Shown piece by piece: positions 30,774-39,658 of a stretch of 64,000 nucleotides of DNA. The stretch's first letter is position 1. Each line of letters begins with the position of its first letter. The stretch lies in the NCBI GenBank assembly GCA_014323675.1, contig JACONN010000002.1, positions 2,710,001 to 2,774,000 on the forward strand. The letters run 5' to 3'. Origin of the DNA: Hormoscilla sp. GM7CHS1pb. Its GTDB lineage: Bacteria > Cyanobacteriota > Cyanobacteriia > Cyanobacteriales > Desertifilaceae. The position numbers were made by a program, and so were the translations under genes. Below the pieces are notes generated by a model. That model was not told the origin of the DNA and did not search any database. It worked only from the letters and a program-made list of their open reading frames with translations.

Positions 30774-31861
30774 CTTTAATGTTCCGCATTGACCCTGGTG
30801 ACGCAGCAGGTGATCGCATAGCACCAAGGCGACCATAGCTTCTACCATAGGCACGGCTCTTGGTAAAACGCAAGGGTCATGACGCCCTTTTGCTGCTAGC
30901 ACCGTTTGGGTACCTGCACTGGTCACCGTGCGTTGTTCTTTTCTGATGGTAGCAGTGGGCTTAAATGCTGCCCTTAAGATAATCGGTTCGCCGTTGGAAA
31001 TCCCTCCCTGGATCCCCCCAGAACGGTTGGTGCGGGTGCGGATCTTTCCCCGATCGTTCCTGTAGAATTCATCGTTGTGCTCGCTGCCTGCTAGCAGGGT
31101 TCCCGCGAAGCCCGAGCCAATTTCAAAACCTTTGCTGGCGGGTAAGGACAAGATCGATTTTGCCAGGTCAGCTTCCAGCTTGTCAAATACTGGCATTCCT
31201 AAGCCTGCGGGCACGTTGCGGGCCACGCATTCCACGACTCCCCCAGTGAGTCCCCTTGACGCCCGACCTCCTCGATCAGGGCAATCATGCGATCGGCACA
31301 TTCGGAGTCGGGACAGCGGACGATATTGCTTTCCACTTGCTCCATAGTCACGGTGTCTGGATCTACGACCCCTTCGAGATCTTTGATCCGCTTGACGTAA
31401 CCGATAATTTCTACATTAGCAGCTACCCGGAGGATTTTTTTGGCGATCGCCCCTGCTGCGACTCTGCCGATGGTCTCCCGGGCCGAAGCCCGTCCGCCCC
31501 CCTGCCAGTTGCGGATACCATATTTAGCATCATAGGTAGCATCGGCATGGGAAGGGCGATATTTTTGTGCCATTTCCTGGTAATCTTGGGAGCGAGAGTC
31601 CTTGTTCCGAACTAACAGGGCGATCGGGGTGCCCAAGCTTTTGCCCTCGAACACCCCCGAGAGGATCTCGCAGCTGTCTGCTTCTTGGCGGGGCGTAGTT
31701 ATTTTACTCTGTCCCGGACGCCTGCGGTTTAATTCTCGCTGAATTTCGGAGGCATCTATTTCCAGTCGGGGGGGACACCCATCTATTATGACGCCGACTC
31801 CGCCGCCGTGGGATTCCCCAAATGTGGTGATTCTAAACATTTGCCCGAAGCTATTTCCCAT
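30759..31861 (-). CDS. aroC: Chorismate synthase, one-base frameshift
   Basis: Chorismate synthase makes chorismate from EPSP using reduced FMN, the last step of the shikimate pathway. The N-terminal frame (31861-31199) starts [20 protein letters not shown] and carries RRRPGQS and GGRASARET; the second frame (31301-30759) carries [29 protein letters not shown] and [14 protein letters not shown], all family signatures. They join if the C5 run at 31240-31244 has six bases: [15 protein letters not shown]. Total length about 367 residues fits the family. The last residues (KGVAQ) and the stop come from an IS1-type terminal repeat. Since the gene is normally essential, a sequencing error or a second copy elsewhere is likely. 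Confidence 0.9.
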
Positions 31862-32361
31862 ATTTCCTCTCGGTTCTTGATGATTCTATTTTAGCAGTTA
31901 ATTTGCTATTCCCGATTGGAGGTGCATCCCTAAAGCCCTCACCCGTGGGAACGCGAGCGCAGCGTGGCAACCTTTCTCCGCGGGCAACCGGATAACCTTC
32001 TGCATCAATACTGTGATGAATTCGCCCTCATTTATTGTAATATTATGTAGGGGCACGGCATCAAATATATTTCTGTGAAGATGATAATGTGAATACCGCG
32101 ATCGCGAAGGTGATGTGGTCAGGCGATCGCCAAAATAATGTAGGGGCACAAATAAAAGATGTTTCCGTTCACGAGGCAAATGCGATTATTGCCGTGCCCC
32201 GGCAAGAGGCGATCGCCATTAAGCGTCTAGGACCATTGCACCCAGAGGGGATAGATGGGGTAAGATGGGAGAGGGTTCGCACTGGCGCTGGGAGCGCTAT
32301 TCGCACTACCCAGGAGGCACGCCGATGACATAGAGAATAGTTAAATAATTAGGTTAGAGGC
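31862..32361. other. Intergenic region rich in HIP1 and dispersed repeats
   Basis: Contains several GCGATCGC sites and two copies of a TAGGGGCAC motif (32047, 32142) resembling one at 35702. Short ORFs here (for example 32089-32328) resemble no family and have no ribosome-binding site. Upstream of 32362 there is AGAGG before the hydrolase start. Confidence 0.5.
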
Positions 32362-32393
32362 ATGGTAGATTATCAGATTTTCGATCGACCAGA

Positions 32394-32455
32394 ATTAAAC
32401 TAAGCCAACCTGTCGCCAGACTGACTCGTCTTCAAAACCGGACGTGAGACTTTCA
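32394..32455 (-). ncRNA. Group II intron domains V and VI
   Basis: On the minus strand the sequence GAGCCGGATGAGATGAAAG followed by TCTCACGTCCGGTTTTG folds into the canonical 34-nt domain V hairpin with a GAAA tetraloop. Domain VI follows up to the 3' end at 32394. Confidence 0.9.
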
Positions 32456-34173
32456 TCTCATCCGGCTCCTTGGTTTCCCTGTCCCCTTTCTGGGCGCGGC
32501 CTTTATGACTACCGTCTGTTCTTGATTTCTGATGGTGACAGTAGTCATGGAGCAATTGCAGATTATCATAACTATCCTTACCGCCTAATGATTTCGGTAG
32601 GATATGGTCGATTTCCCACTTGTCTCCATCCCTAAACAGCATTCCGCAGTGTCCACATTTGCCCTTTTGCTTGCCTAGTAGTTTGATCACCCTATTGCTC
32701 ACATCTGGGCTCTTGCGTAACCTTTTACTCCAGTACACCAGGTTTCCATCCATTGGGCTAACTGTTCCCTTAACTTTTACGTGCCGTACAATTTCCGTTT
32801 CGGAGTGTAAGAGTAGTCTTGCCCCTTTGTTGTCTGTGAAGTTCCACTGTTTGCTGCCTCCAGCCTTCCAGTACTTCTTGGCTATCCACGTCTCTGATTT
32901 GTTAGGATGTCTTCTCTTTGCCCATTTCCAAGTTATTTCCCACACATAGGTATCTATTTCTCCAAATACCTCCTTGCTTACCACCGTTCTGTGATAGTTG
33001 CACCATCCCTTTATAATCGGGTTCAATCTGCTTATCAACGCAGCCTGTGGTGCGGCTTTGTGACTTTCTACCACAGCCTTCAACTTTTCTTTGTGGCTTT
33101 TTATAGACTTGGCACTGGGTTTGATGAAGGTTTTGAATCTTTTTCCCGTTTTTCCACCCTGATATTTTCCCACCTTGTATTGACGGACATTGAACCCCAG
33201 GAAATCAAATCCTGGGTCTGATCCTTCCAAGGTATGAGCTATTCTGGTCTTTTCCGGTTTTAATTCCAACCCCATTTTCCCTAACCACTTGCTTATGACC
33301 TCTTTGGCTTGCTCAATTACCTTTCGGTCCTTGTGTATTACCACAAAATCATCCGCATATCGCACTATTCCTAATTCACTCTGCCCGTTTATAGTCTTTG
33401 GCACTATACCTCTGACTTCTGCCTCCATACCATGCAATGCTATGTTTGCCAACAAGGGGGATATCACTCCCCCTTGAGGCGTTCCTGCGTATGTTGGTTG
33501 GTAGGTGTTCCGTTCCATCACCCCGGCTTTTAACCATTCCCGAATCTTTTTCCGGATTGGTGACGAGTTATTCAATTTTTCTAATAGTGCGGTGTGGTCA
33601 ATTCTTTCAAAACATTTCGCTATGTCTGCGTCCAACACCCATTTAGCTTTTGCTTTCAGAATGTTAAATACAGCTTGGATAGCGTCATGACATCCTCTAC
33701 CTGGTCTGAAACCGTAAGAATTAGCCTCAAATGCTGCCTCCCACTCAGGTTCTAATGCCAATTTGACTAAACCTTGGAGAGCTCTGTCATATATCGTTGG
33801 TATCCCCAATGGCCGTTTTTCATCTCTTCCTGGTTTTGGTATCCACACCCTTCTGGTGGGCTTGACCTTTTTCCCATCATTGACTCTTAACTGCCTCACC
33901 AGAGGTTGTCTTTCGGATGGTCTTAAGGCAGTGACGCCATCTATACCCGCCGTTTTCTTCCCCTGATTTTGTTGGGTAACCTGTCTTACCGCAATCATCT
34001 TTGCGGACCATGACCTGGTTAATAACCCCTGGAGTCTGCGTACTAGCTTTCCATTCCCATTCTGGGCCGCTCTGTAGATGCGATGAAAGAATCTTGAATA
34101 CGTTCCTTTCCAGCTTGTGCCAGGGGACCATATTCCAGTCATATACTTTCCTTATGGATGTACACCGTGACAT
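32400..34173 (-). CDS. ltrA: Group II intron reverse transcriptase/maturase with HNH domain, frameshifted near the N-terminus
   Basis: Acts in splicing and retrohoming of its intron. The main frame (580 codons, up to 34142) has the reverse transcriptase catalytic YADD box (IVRYADDFVVIHKD), RT motifs GIPTIYDRALQGLVKLAL and NSYGFRPGRGCHDAIQ, the maturase domain X region, and a C-terminal HNH endonuclease (CGHCGMLF ... EIDHILPKSLGG ... LLHDYCH). The natural N-terminus MSRCTSIRKVYDWN lies in another frame at 34173; a one-base shift near 34090 separates it from RIYRAAQNGNGKLVRR. The C-terminus (KVSRPVLKTSQSGDRLA) runs through domain V and VI of the ribozyme, as seen in related cyanobacterial introns. 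Confidence 0.9.
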
Positions 34174-34616
34174 GTTGAATTCTACTCACTTTCCACATTT
34201 TGGTTAACCATGAGGGCGTCAGCTCTATCCCGTCTATTACTGACAGTCATTTGCTTCTCCACTCAATCTTTCCCAGTTGTGACCTGCTAATGACTCCGCA
34301 GATGTTGCGCCTTTGGTGGCTACTCAGCAATCGACCTTACTGAGAGTACATCAACTGGTTTACTTCGTTCCTTCAGATGATTGGTCGTGACCTTAGAAGG
34401 TGTCCTTACGCCGGGTTTGTTGTCGGTGCTTATTGGTCGGATTACTACCCGCCAACGACCTATATCCTTTCCCTTTTGGGCCAGTGTGTAAGCCTTATTC
34501 CACTGGTTTACCTTGACGACGCTGCAACACTTCGCTTTATGCTCCTCATAGCCACTTGCTCGACGTTGACCAGTTTAGGCTACCAGTCAGAGCGCCTTTC
34601 CATCCCGCTTTACGGA

Positions 34617-34702
34617 TTGATGCCATCGCGTCCGGGAGCACCCACCCGGTCATGTCGCTCCCGCGCATGACATGGGTGGGTGTCTCCGGACGCGAAGCTA
34701 CC
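34617..34702. repeat. Composite palindrome inside the intron 5' region
   Basis: GTCCGGGAGCACCCACCC facing GACATGGGTGGGTGTCTCCG, the same family as at 39738-39812 and 43400-43790. It lies in the structured part of the group II intron upstream of the maturase, so it would lengthen a stem in domain I-III. Confidence 0.65.
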
Positions 34703-35328
34703 GTAGGGATGGTGCTTTTACCCCTGCACCTGGGGAGACGGGCTTTCACCGCCATCATCCCTAGGCTTCGTCCATTCCTCCCAAGGTTACCCCCAGTAGT
34801 TGACTTAGCCTTCAAGTTATCAGGGCTAATGATACCCTGCTAGTGGTCCCGATTTTCTGATCTTGTGACACGTCACTAATCTTAAAATCTTTACACTAAA
34901 CGAATCGCACAGTATTGCAGGTACTGTTTCATCCCCGACGGGATAATAGTACTCCCTTCTGGGAGTCCACAGCATCGCGGTAGAAGTGGAACCGGGGATA
35001 AAAGTAGGGGGAAGGTTGTATCCGACTAACGGTCCTACCGCACCAGCAATCCTTTTTTTTCACGGCAATGGGGAGATAGCTGCGGACTACGATTATATTG
35101 CCCCATTGTTCGGGCAGTTGGGCGTAAAGAAGCTAGTTATTGACTATCGAGGGTATGGTAGTAGCGATGGTACGCCAACAGTAAGCAATACTGTCAAGGA
35201 TGCGGTGACTGTTTTTGCAGCAGTAGGGGGGATATTTAACTCCCATGGGTTATCTCCAGAGCAAGTATATGTGATGGGGCGCAGTCTGGGAAGCGTATCA
35301 GCGATCGAAATAGCTCTGCAGGCTGGGG

Positions 35329-35356
35329 CGTTCCCAGGCGGTCCCCAGGGAACGAG
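35329..35356 (+). repeat. GTTCCCAGG palindrome inserted in frame in the hydrolase
   Basis: Adds about FPGGPQGTR between QAGA and LAGLIIESGF. Same dispersed family as 23443-23470. Confidence 0.75.
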
Positions 35357-35675
35357 ACTAGCTGGGCTGATTATTGAGAGCGGTTTTGCGGATACTTTGG
35401 GTCTCCTAGGACGTCTGGGGTTTCCGATAACAGGACTGAACCCCGAGATGGATAAGATTGGGAATGGGAGTAAAATGACCCCGATTAAAACTAAGACTTT
35501 GATTATCCACGGAGAAGAAGATTCCTTAATTCCAGCAGCCCAGGGGGAAAAACTTTATCATAATTGTGCGGCATCGTCCAAACAGCAAGTCTTGATTCCG
35601 TCTGCCGGTCATAACGATCTGTTGATGGTGGGAACAAATCAGTATTTGGGGGCGATTAAGTCCTTTATAGATTAG

Positions 35676-36180
35676 AGTCGGTTTTTTGGCCAATGAACTG
35701 CAGGGGCACGGCATCAGAGATATTATGGCTGCACGCTCCGGGCCCCCTCCGCTACGCAGTGCGCGATCGGTTATCATCGAAATGCTATTCCCTCGCAGCG
35801 GGGGGTCCGGGAGCCTGCCCCGGCCCCATGCGATCGCCAATAAACAGTTGATGATTTATTCGAGCAGCAGGGTGGGGCCGCGCCCGCGACGCGAATGGCT
35901 GCGCCACACGGCACTCGCATGGCTGCGCCCCCAGCGTAGCGCCATCGGCGCGAACGGTAATGTATAATGGTTCAATACCGTTCCGGAAAAATCGGAGTGT
36001 TTTGTCACGACGCCAGGATTTCCAGAGGATCTGGGGAGTGTGTTTGCACCAGAGTCAGGGAAAGAGATCGCTCAAAATCGATGGTGAGTCGCCTAAGAAT
36101 ATCCTAGAATTATAAGAGAGGATAAAGTAACTCAACAACCGATCGCGCACTGCGTAGCGGAGGGGGCCCGGAGCGTGCAG
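35676..36180. other. Repeat-rich region without a clear gene
   Basis: Contains the long ATGGCTGC-type palindrome at 35726-35770, a second composite at 35894-35966, and an inverted copy of the first at 36139-36184. A short frame at 36001-36089 reads FVTTPGFPEDLGSVFAPESG and might be a relic of a coding region, but I cannot name it. Confidence 0.45.
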
Positions 36181-36257
36181 CCATAGGTTATGGTAAAAGT
36201 AGCAGTCTGTGCCCCACTGAGGTTTGTAGCGAAGGACTTCCGTCCTCACTACAAACC

Positions 36258-36480
36258 ATGGCTGCGCCACGCTGCGCGATCAGAAAAATCGAGGAGTGCG
36301 ATAGGGAAAGAGGTGGCGATCGCCCAAGTATCGAAGATAACAGAAAAATTGATTGCTTCCGATCCCCTCTATCAGGAGAAATTAGATCCAGAGAAAATGA
36401 TCGAACATATGGTCAAGCTATTCGATGAATTTTCCACAGCAGAAATAAAAGAGCTTGAAGGGAAAGCGATGAAGAACTAA
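36258..36480 (+). pseudogene. Small protein of unknown function with its start interrupted by a 22-bp element
   Basis: If the 22-bp element at 36262-36283 is removed, ATG 36258 opens MEKSRSAIGKEVAIAQVSKI and continues to KELEGKAMKN with stop at 36478-36480 (about 66 residues). The protein is charged and helical, of the size of a toxin-antitoxin antitoxin, and a VapC toxin remnant follows about 230 bases downstream. That pairing is only suggestive. With the element present, the only long frame runs in from upstream repeat sequence. Confidence 0.45.
36262..36283 (+). repeat. 22-bp element at the start of a small ORF
   Basis: Follows CCATGG, ends GATCAG. Immediately upstream is another dispersed palindrome (GTTTGTAGCGAAGGACTTCC ... 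ACTACAAAC, 36220-36256). Confidence 0.85.
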
Positions 36481-36711
36481 GAGATAGAATAGATAGTATT
36501 CTGATTATCCATGCAGTTTCGGGGACATTAACTACGATCTGATCTGACACCAGAAGAACTGGAAATATTTGATGCCGCAGTAGAAAATAGATGGCGCTCC
36601 TGCTACTTGAACATGATGGTATGCGATCGTGTCGGGGAAGTCTCCGCATCTGATGAAGTATATTAGAATTCGATGTCTCCGAGTAGCGTTCTCCGGAGAC
36701 ATCGAAGAGGG

Positions 36712-36956
36712 TTTGTGCAGAAGGTATAGAGTTTTACCGGTGTTGAACGAAATAGAAGTTTTGGAAAAAGCAATGGCTGCGCCACGCTGCGCGATCAGAA
36801 ATACATGCAGATTTAATACGTCAATGGAGGCGGTTAGAAGATGCAGATATCTTGATAGCGGCGACGGCCATAGCACGAGGTATAATTATAGTATCGCACG
36901 ATACGGATATGCAGAGAGTGACGGGGATTGCTATAGAAGACTGGCTAGAATCATAA
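36712..36956 (+). pseudogene. VapC-type PIN-domain toxin, C-terminal part, split by a 22-bp element
   Basis: PIN toxins cleave RNA with a cluster of acidic residues. The frame reads RYRVLPVLNEIEVLEKA up to the element at 36777. Removing the 22 bases gives EKAMEIHADLIRQWRRLEDA and then DILIAATAIARGIIIVSHDT, DMQRV, ending IEDWLES with stop at 36954-36956. The distal acidic residues (DILIAA and SHDTDM) are thus present. The N-terminal part with the first catalytic Asp is not found; a palindrome (GATGTCTCCG ... CGGAGACATCG, 36672-36707) lies where it should be. Confidence 0.75.
36777..36798 (+). repeat. 22-bp element in the vapC remnant
   Basis: Follows CAATGG and ends GATCAG. Removal rejoins EVLEKAMEIHADLIRQ. 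Confidence 0.9.
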
Positions 36957-36995
36957 CCAATGCTGAGGGATCGGAGATATTTCAGTCCACAATGC

Positions 36996-37056
36996 CTCTC
37001 TGGTAGTGCGTTCCCAGGCTCCGCCTGGGAACGAGGATCTCCCGAGAGGCATTGTA
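36996..37056. repeat. Nested palindrome
   Basis: Outer arms AATGCCTCTC and GAGAGGCATT enclose an inner GTTCCCAGGC / GCCTGGGAAC hairpin. The same nested arrangement recurs at 43818-43881. It ends about 50 bases upstream of cysK. Confidence 0.75.
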
Positions 37057-37105
37057 AGGCCGGATTTGGGTAAAATAGCAAAACTACATTAAAAGACTAC
37101 CGAAT

Positions 37106-38077
37106 ATGCGAATTGCTCGTGATATCACTCAATTAGTCGGTCGCACCCCCTTAGTGCAATTAAACCGCATTCCCCAAGCAGAAGGCTGCGTGGCACGGAT
37201 AGTGGTAAAGATGGAAAGTATGAATCCGGCCGCCTCTGTAAAGGACCGCATCGGTGTCAACATGATTAATGCAGCGGAACGTTCGGGACTGATTTCACCG
37301 GGAAAAACAGTGTTAGTGGAACCGACTTCCGGGAATACTGGCATCGCCCTGGCAATGGTAGCAGCGGCGAGGGGCTATCGGTTGATTTTGCTGATGCCCG
37401 AGACCATGAGTTCCGAACGCCGGGCCATGTTGCGTGCCTATGGGGCCGAACTAATTCTCACTCCCGGAAGTGAGGGGATGGGTGGTTGCATTCGTCGGGC
37501 ATTGGAAGTGGTGTCCGATACCCCTGGGGCCTATATGTTGCAGCAGTTTCAGAACCTAGCTAACCCAGAAATCCATTATCAGACTACAGCGGAGGAAATC
37601 TGGCAAGATACTGAAGGAAAAGTGGATATTTTGATCTCAGGGGTCGGTACTGGGGGTACGATTACCGGTGTGGCCAAGGCCCTCAAGCCACGCAAACCCG
37701 AGTTTCAGGCGATCGCCGTGGAGCCGGAAAACAGCCCAGTCCTGTCGGGCGGACAACCAGGACCCCATAAAATTCAAGGCATTGGTGCAGGTTTTATTCC
37801 CGAAGTGCTTGATGTCAGTCTCATAGATGAGGTAGTAACAGTCTCGGATGAAGAGGCGATCGCCTATGGGCGTCGGATGGCCCGGGAAGAAGGGCTACTT
37901 TCGGGGATCTCCTCAGGTGCGGCCCTCTGTGCGGCGATCGCAGTTGGCAAGCGCCAGGAGAATGCCAGTCGGTTAATCGTTACGATCCAGCCCAGTTTTG
38001 GAGAACGCTACTTAAGTACTCCCCTATTCCAGGATCTAGAACAAGAGAAAGTGCCAGCTGGGCAGGCTTGGGGCTAG
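37106..38077 (+). CDS. cysK: Cysteine synthase (O-acetylserine sulfhydrylase)
   Basis: 323 residues, the usual length. Uses pyridoxal phosphate to replace the acetyl group of O-acetylserine with sulfide, giving cysteine. The Schiff-base lysine is in [12 protein letters not shown] (about residue 49), followed by the substrate loop [11 protein letters not shown], and the phosphate-binding glycine loop [17 protein letters not shown]. The conserved [13 protein letters not shown] segment is present. Intact from ATG 37106 to TAG 38075-38077. It stands alone between the VapC remnant and a DnaJ scrap. Confidence 0.95.
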   Translation: MRIARDITQLVGRTPLVQLNRIPQAEGCVARIVVKMESMNPAASVKDRIGVNMINAAERSGLISPGKTVLVEPTSGNTGIALAMVAAARGYRLILLMPETMSSERRAMLRAYGAELILTPGSEGMGGCIRRALEVVSDTPGAYMLQQFQNLANPEIHYQTTAEEIWQDTEGKVDILISGVGTGGTITGVAKALKPRKPEFQAIAVEPENSPVLSGGQPGPHKIQGIGAGFIPEVLDVSLIDEVVTVSDEEAIAYGRRMAREEGLLSGISSGAALCAAIAVGKRQENASRLIVTIQPSFGERYLSTPLFQDLEQEKVPAGQAWG

Positions 38078-38089
38078 TAAAATAGCGTT

Positions 38090-38163
38090 ATGGCAAACGC
38101 GAAGAACTATCAGCTCTTAGAAGTTAATTCAGCAACGACCCAAGCAGAGATTAAACAAGCAGA
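38090..38163 (+). pseudogene. DnaJ-type J-domain fragment
   Basis: ATG 38090 starts MANAKNYQLLEVNSATTQAE-IKQA, the first helix of a J-domain, then stops abruptly at a GC-rich palindrome (38163-38190) resembling the short element family. The HPD motif and everything else are missing. It begins 12 bases after the cysK stop, so a DnaJ-like gene probably once followed cysK. Confidence 0.6.
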
Positions 38164-38200
38164 TGGCGCTGCGCTGGGCGCGCAGCGCATTCGCACTGCT

Positions 38201-38241
38201 TGATATCCCCCGGACGCTATTAGAAAACCCGGGGGATATCA
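38201..38241. terminator. Strong hairpin
   Basis: TGATATCCCCCGG and CCGGGGGATATCA form a perfect 13-bp stem around a 15-base AT-rich loop. No U-tract follows, so it may be a dispersed repeat rather than a true terminator; it is placed well to end cysK transcripts. Confidence 0.45.
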
Positions 38242-38401
38242 GGAGCACATTAATCGCACATCGCAGGGTAAGAAGCTGTAACTAAATACCGGGACACATT
38301 TGGACATTGTTTCCGGAATGGGTAATAATTGTGGTGTAGTTTATATCAGTACACCAGCACAATTTTATAGCGAAGCGTGTGGCAAAAGCTGTGGAGGATG
38401 T

Positions 38402-39467
38402 ATGCTCTTAGGCTTTAAAACCGAATTAAAACTGAATAACCAACAGCGAACGTCCTTGGCTAAACATTGCGGAGTGGCTCGTCATGCTTGGAATTGGGCA
38501 CTGGGTTTAACAAAACAGATACTGGATCATAATCGGGACAATCCAGAGGAGAAAATCAAATTTCCGACAGCGATTGACTTACATAAATGGCTGGTAGCTC
38601 TGATCAAACCTGAGTATCCCTGGTACTACGAAGTAAGCTTCTTCGCCCCACAATATGCCTTGAGACAGCTAGCTGAAGCTTGGAGACGGGCATTCAAAAA
38701 GACCAGCAAACCACCCCGGTTTAAAAAGAAAGGCCGCGCTGACAACTTCACCATAGACGGAGCAATCAAGCTTGACCACTTCAAAGTCAAAGTTCCTAAG
38801 ATTGGTTGGCTAAAGACGTATGAACGATTGCCCGTCTGTTCTCAACCAAAGTCTGTAACCATATCCAGAACTGCCGATCGATGGTTGATCAGCTTTAAGC
38901 TGGAAGTAGAACCAGTCAATTACCAAAAACCTCATCCTGTAGTAGGAGTAGATTTAGGCATAAAAGCACTGGCAGTTTTATCAACCGGTGAGGTTTTCGA
39001 GGGTGCTAAAAGCTATCGTAAATACGAGAAAAAACTCTCGCGACTACAATGGCTGAATCGTCCGAAGCAGATCGGTTCAGCCAATTGGAAAAAAAACCAA
39101 GTTAAGATAGCTCGCCTGCACAGAAAAATAGCCAACATCCGTAAAAACACATTACACAAGCTCACGACATATTTGGCTAAAAACCACAGCCGGATAGGAA
39201 TTGAGGACTTGAATGTGTCCGGGATGATGGCTGTTGAACTTTTCGCTATAGGCTGGCACCTTTATAGACTTCCGCAATCGTCAGTTGTATGGCTCGACCT
39301 TAGTTGTGGTGAACCAGTGGTATCCCTCAACTAAGACCTGCAATAGATGTCATACAAAAAAAGACTCCATGCCGCTATCAGAAAGGGTTTTCCGGTGTGA
39401 CAACTGTGGTCTGGAAATAGATCGAGACTTGAATGCATCCATTAATTTGGAAATAGCCGCCAGTTAG
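38402..39467 (+). pseudogene. tnpB: IS200/IS605-type TnpB, internal deletion and frameshift
   Basis: TnpB proteins are RNA-guided nucleases carried by IS605/IS607 elements. The start ATG 38402 (MLLGFKTELKLNNQQRTSLA) is the usual one; the upstream 34 codons are not conserved. RuvC residues are visible: VGVDLGIKALAVLS (Asp), IGIEDLNVSGM (Glu), and, in the next frame, DRDLNASIN (Asp). The zinc ribbon CNRCHTKKDSM ... FRCDNC is intact. Between Glu and the ribbon (about 39230-39290) the frame changes and part of the segment preceding LYGSTLVVVNQWYPSTKTC is missing, so the protein is not functional as it stands. No TnpA is nearby. Confidence 0.85.
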
Positions 39468-39545
39468 GTGGTGTTAGCCTGTGGACTGGTCAGTGCCGAC
39501 ACTACCAGAGCGAAGCAGGAAGTGAGTTGCCTTCGATGTCCACTT
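39468..39545 (+). other. Presumed right end of the IS605-type element
   Basis: Directly after the tnpB stop, TTAGGTGGTGTTAGCCTGTG and following bases can form short hairpins (GCCGACACTACC ... ), as expected for the subterminal structure of IS605 elements, where the omega-RNA guide of TnpB also ends. The exact border is not determined. Confidence 0.4.
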
Positions 39546-39658
39546 GTGGGTAGCTTTGGGTAAGTCTTATGTAACGGAAATCGGCAAACGGGACAGGATA
39601 TTGACGAGCACTTGCAGCAATGGCTAAAGCAAGTTTACGTGCCAGTGAGAAGATTAAA

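Larger units (their letters stand above)
32394..34910 (-). mobile_element. Group II intron with maturase ORF
   Basis: On the minus strand the intron starts with GTGCG at 34910 (consensus GUGYG) and ends ...TTTAAT at 32394 (consensus AY). Domain V is at about 32414-32448 on this strand and the maturase fills domain IV. The exact borders are set by the restored hydrolase frame (DRPEVLQVLF). Because the intron lies antisense to its host gene, it presumably inserted by retrohoming into the other strand or by an ectopic event. Confidence 0.88.
32362..35675 (+). pseudogene. Alpha/beta hydrolase gene split by an antisense group II intron
   Basis: The first codons lie at 32362-32393 (MVDYQIFDRP + GA), the rest from 34911. 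Joining 32393 to 34911 gives DRPEVLQVLFHPRRDNSTP. A one-base shift near 34955 (CCC, one base short) then leads into the frame from 34980: VHSIAVEVEPGIKVGGRLYP. The core has FFHGNGE, DYRGYGSSDG, the nucleophile elbow MGRSLGS, and the catalytic His near the end (SAGHNDLL): a serine hydrolase of the alpha/beta fold. The intron lies in the opposite orientation, so it cannot be spliced from the hydrolase mRNA; the gene is disrupted. An in-frame palindrome sits at 35329-35356. Confidence 0.85.

Noticed and set aside
32089..32328. 79-codon plus-strand ORF
   Set aside because: Rich in HIP1 sites, no ribosome-binding site, no recognisable sequence.
32394..34910. Intron splicing rescuing the hydrolase
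   Set aside because: The intron is antisense to the hydrolase, so it is not part of a spliceable hydrolase transcript.
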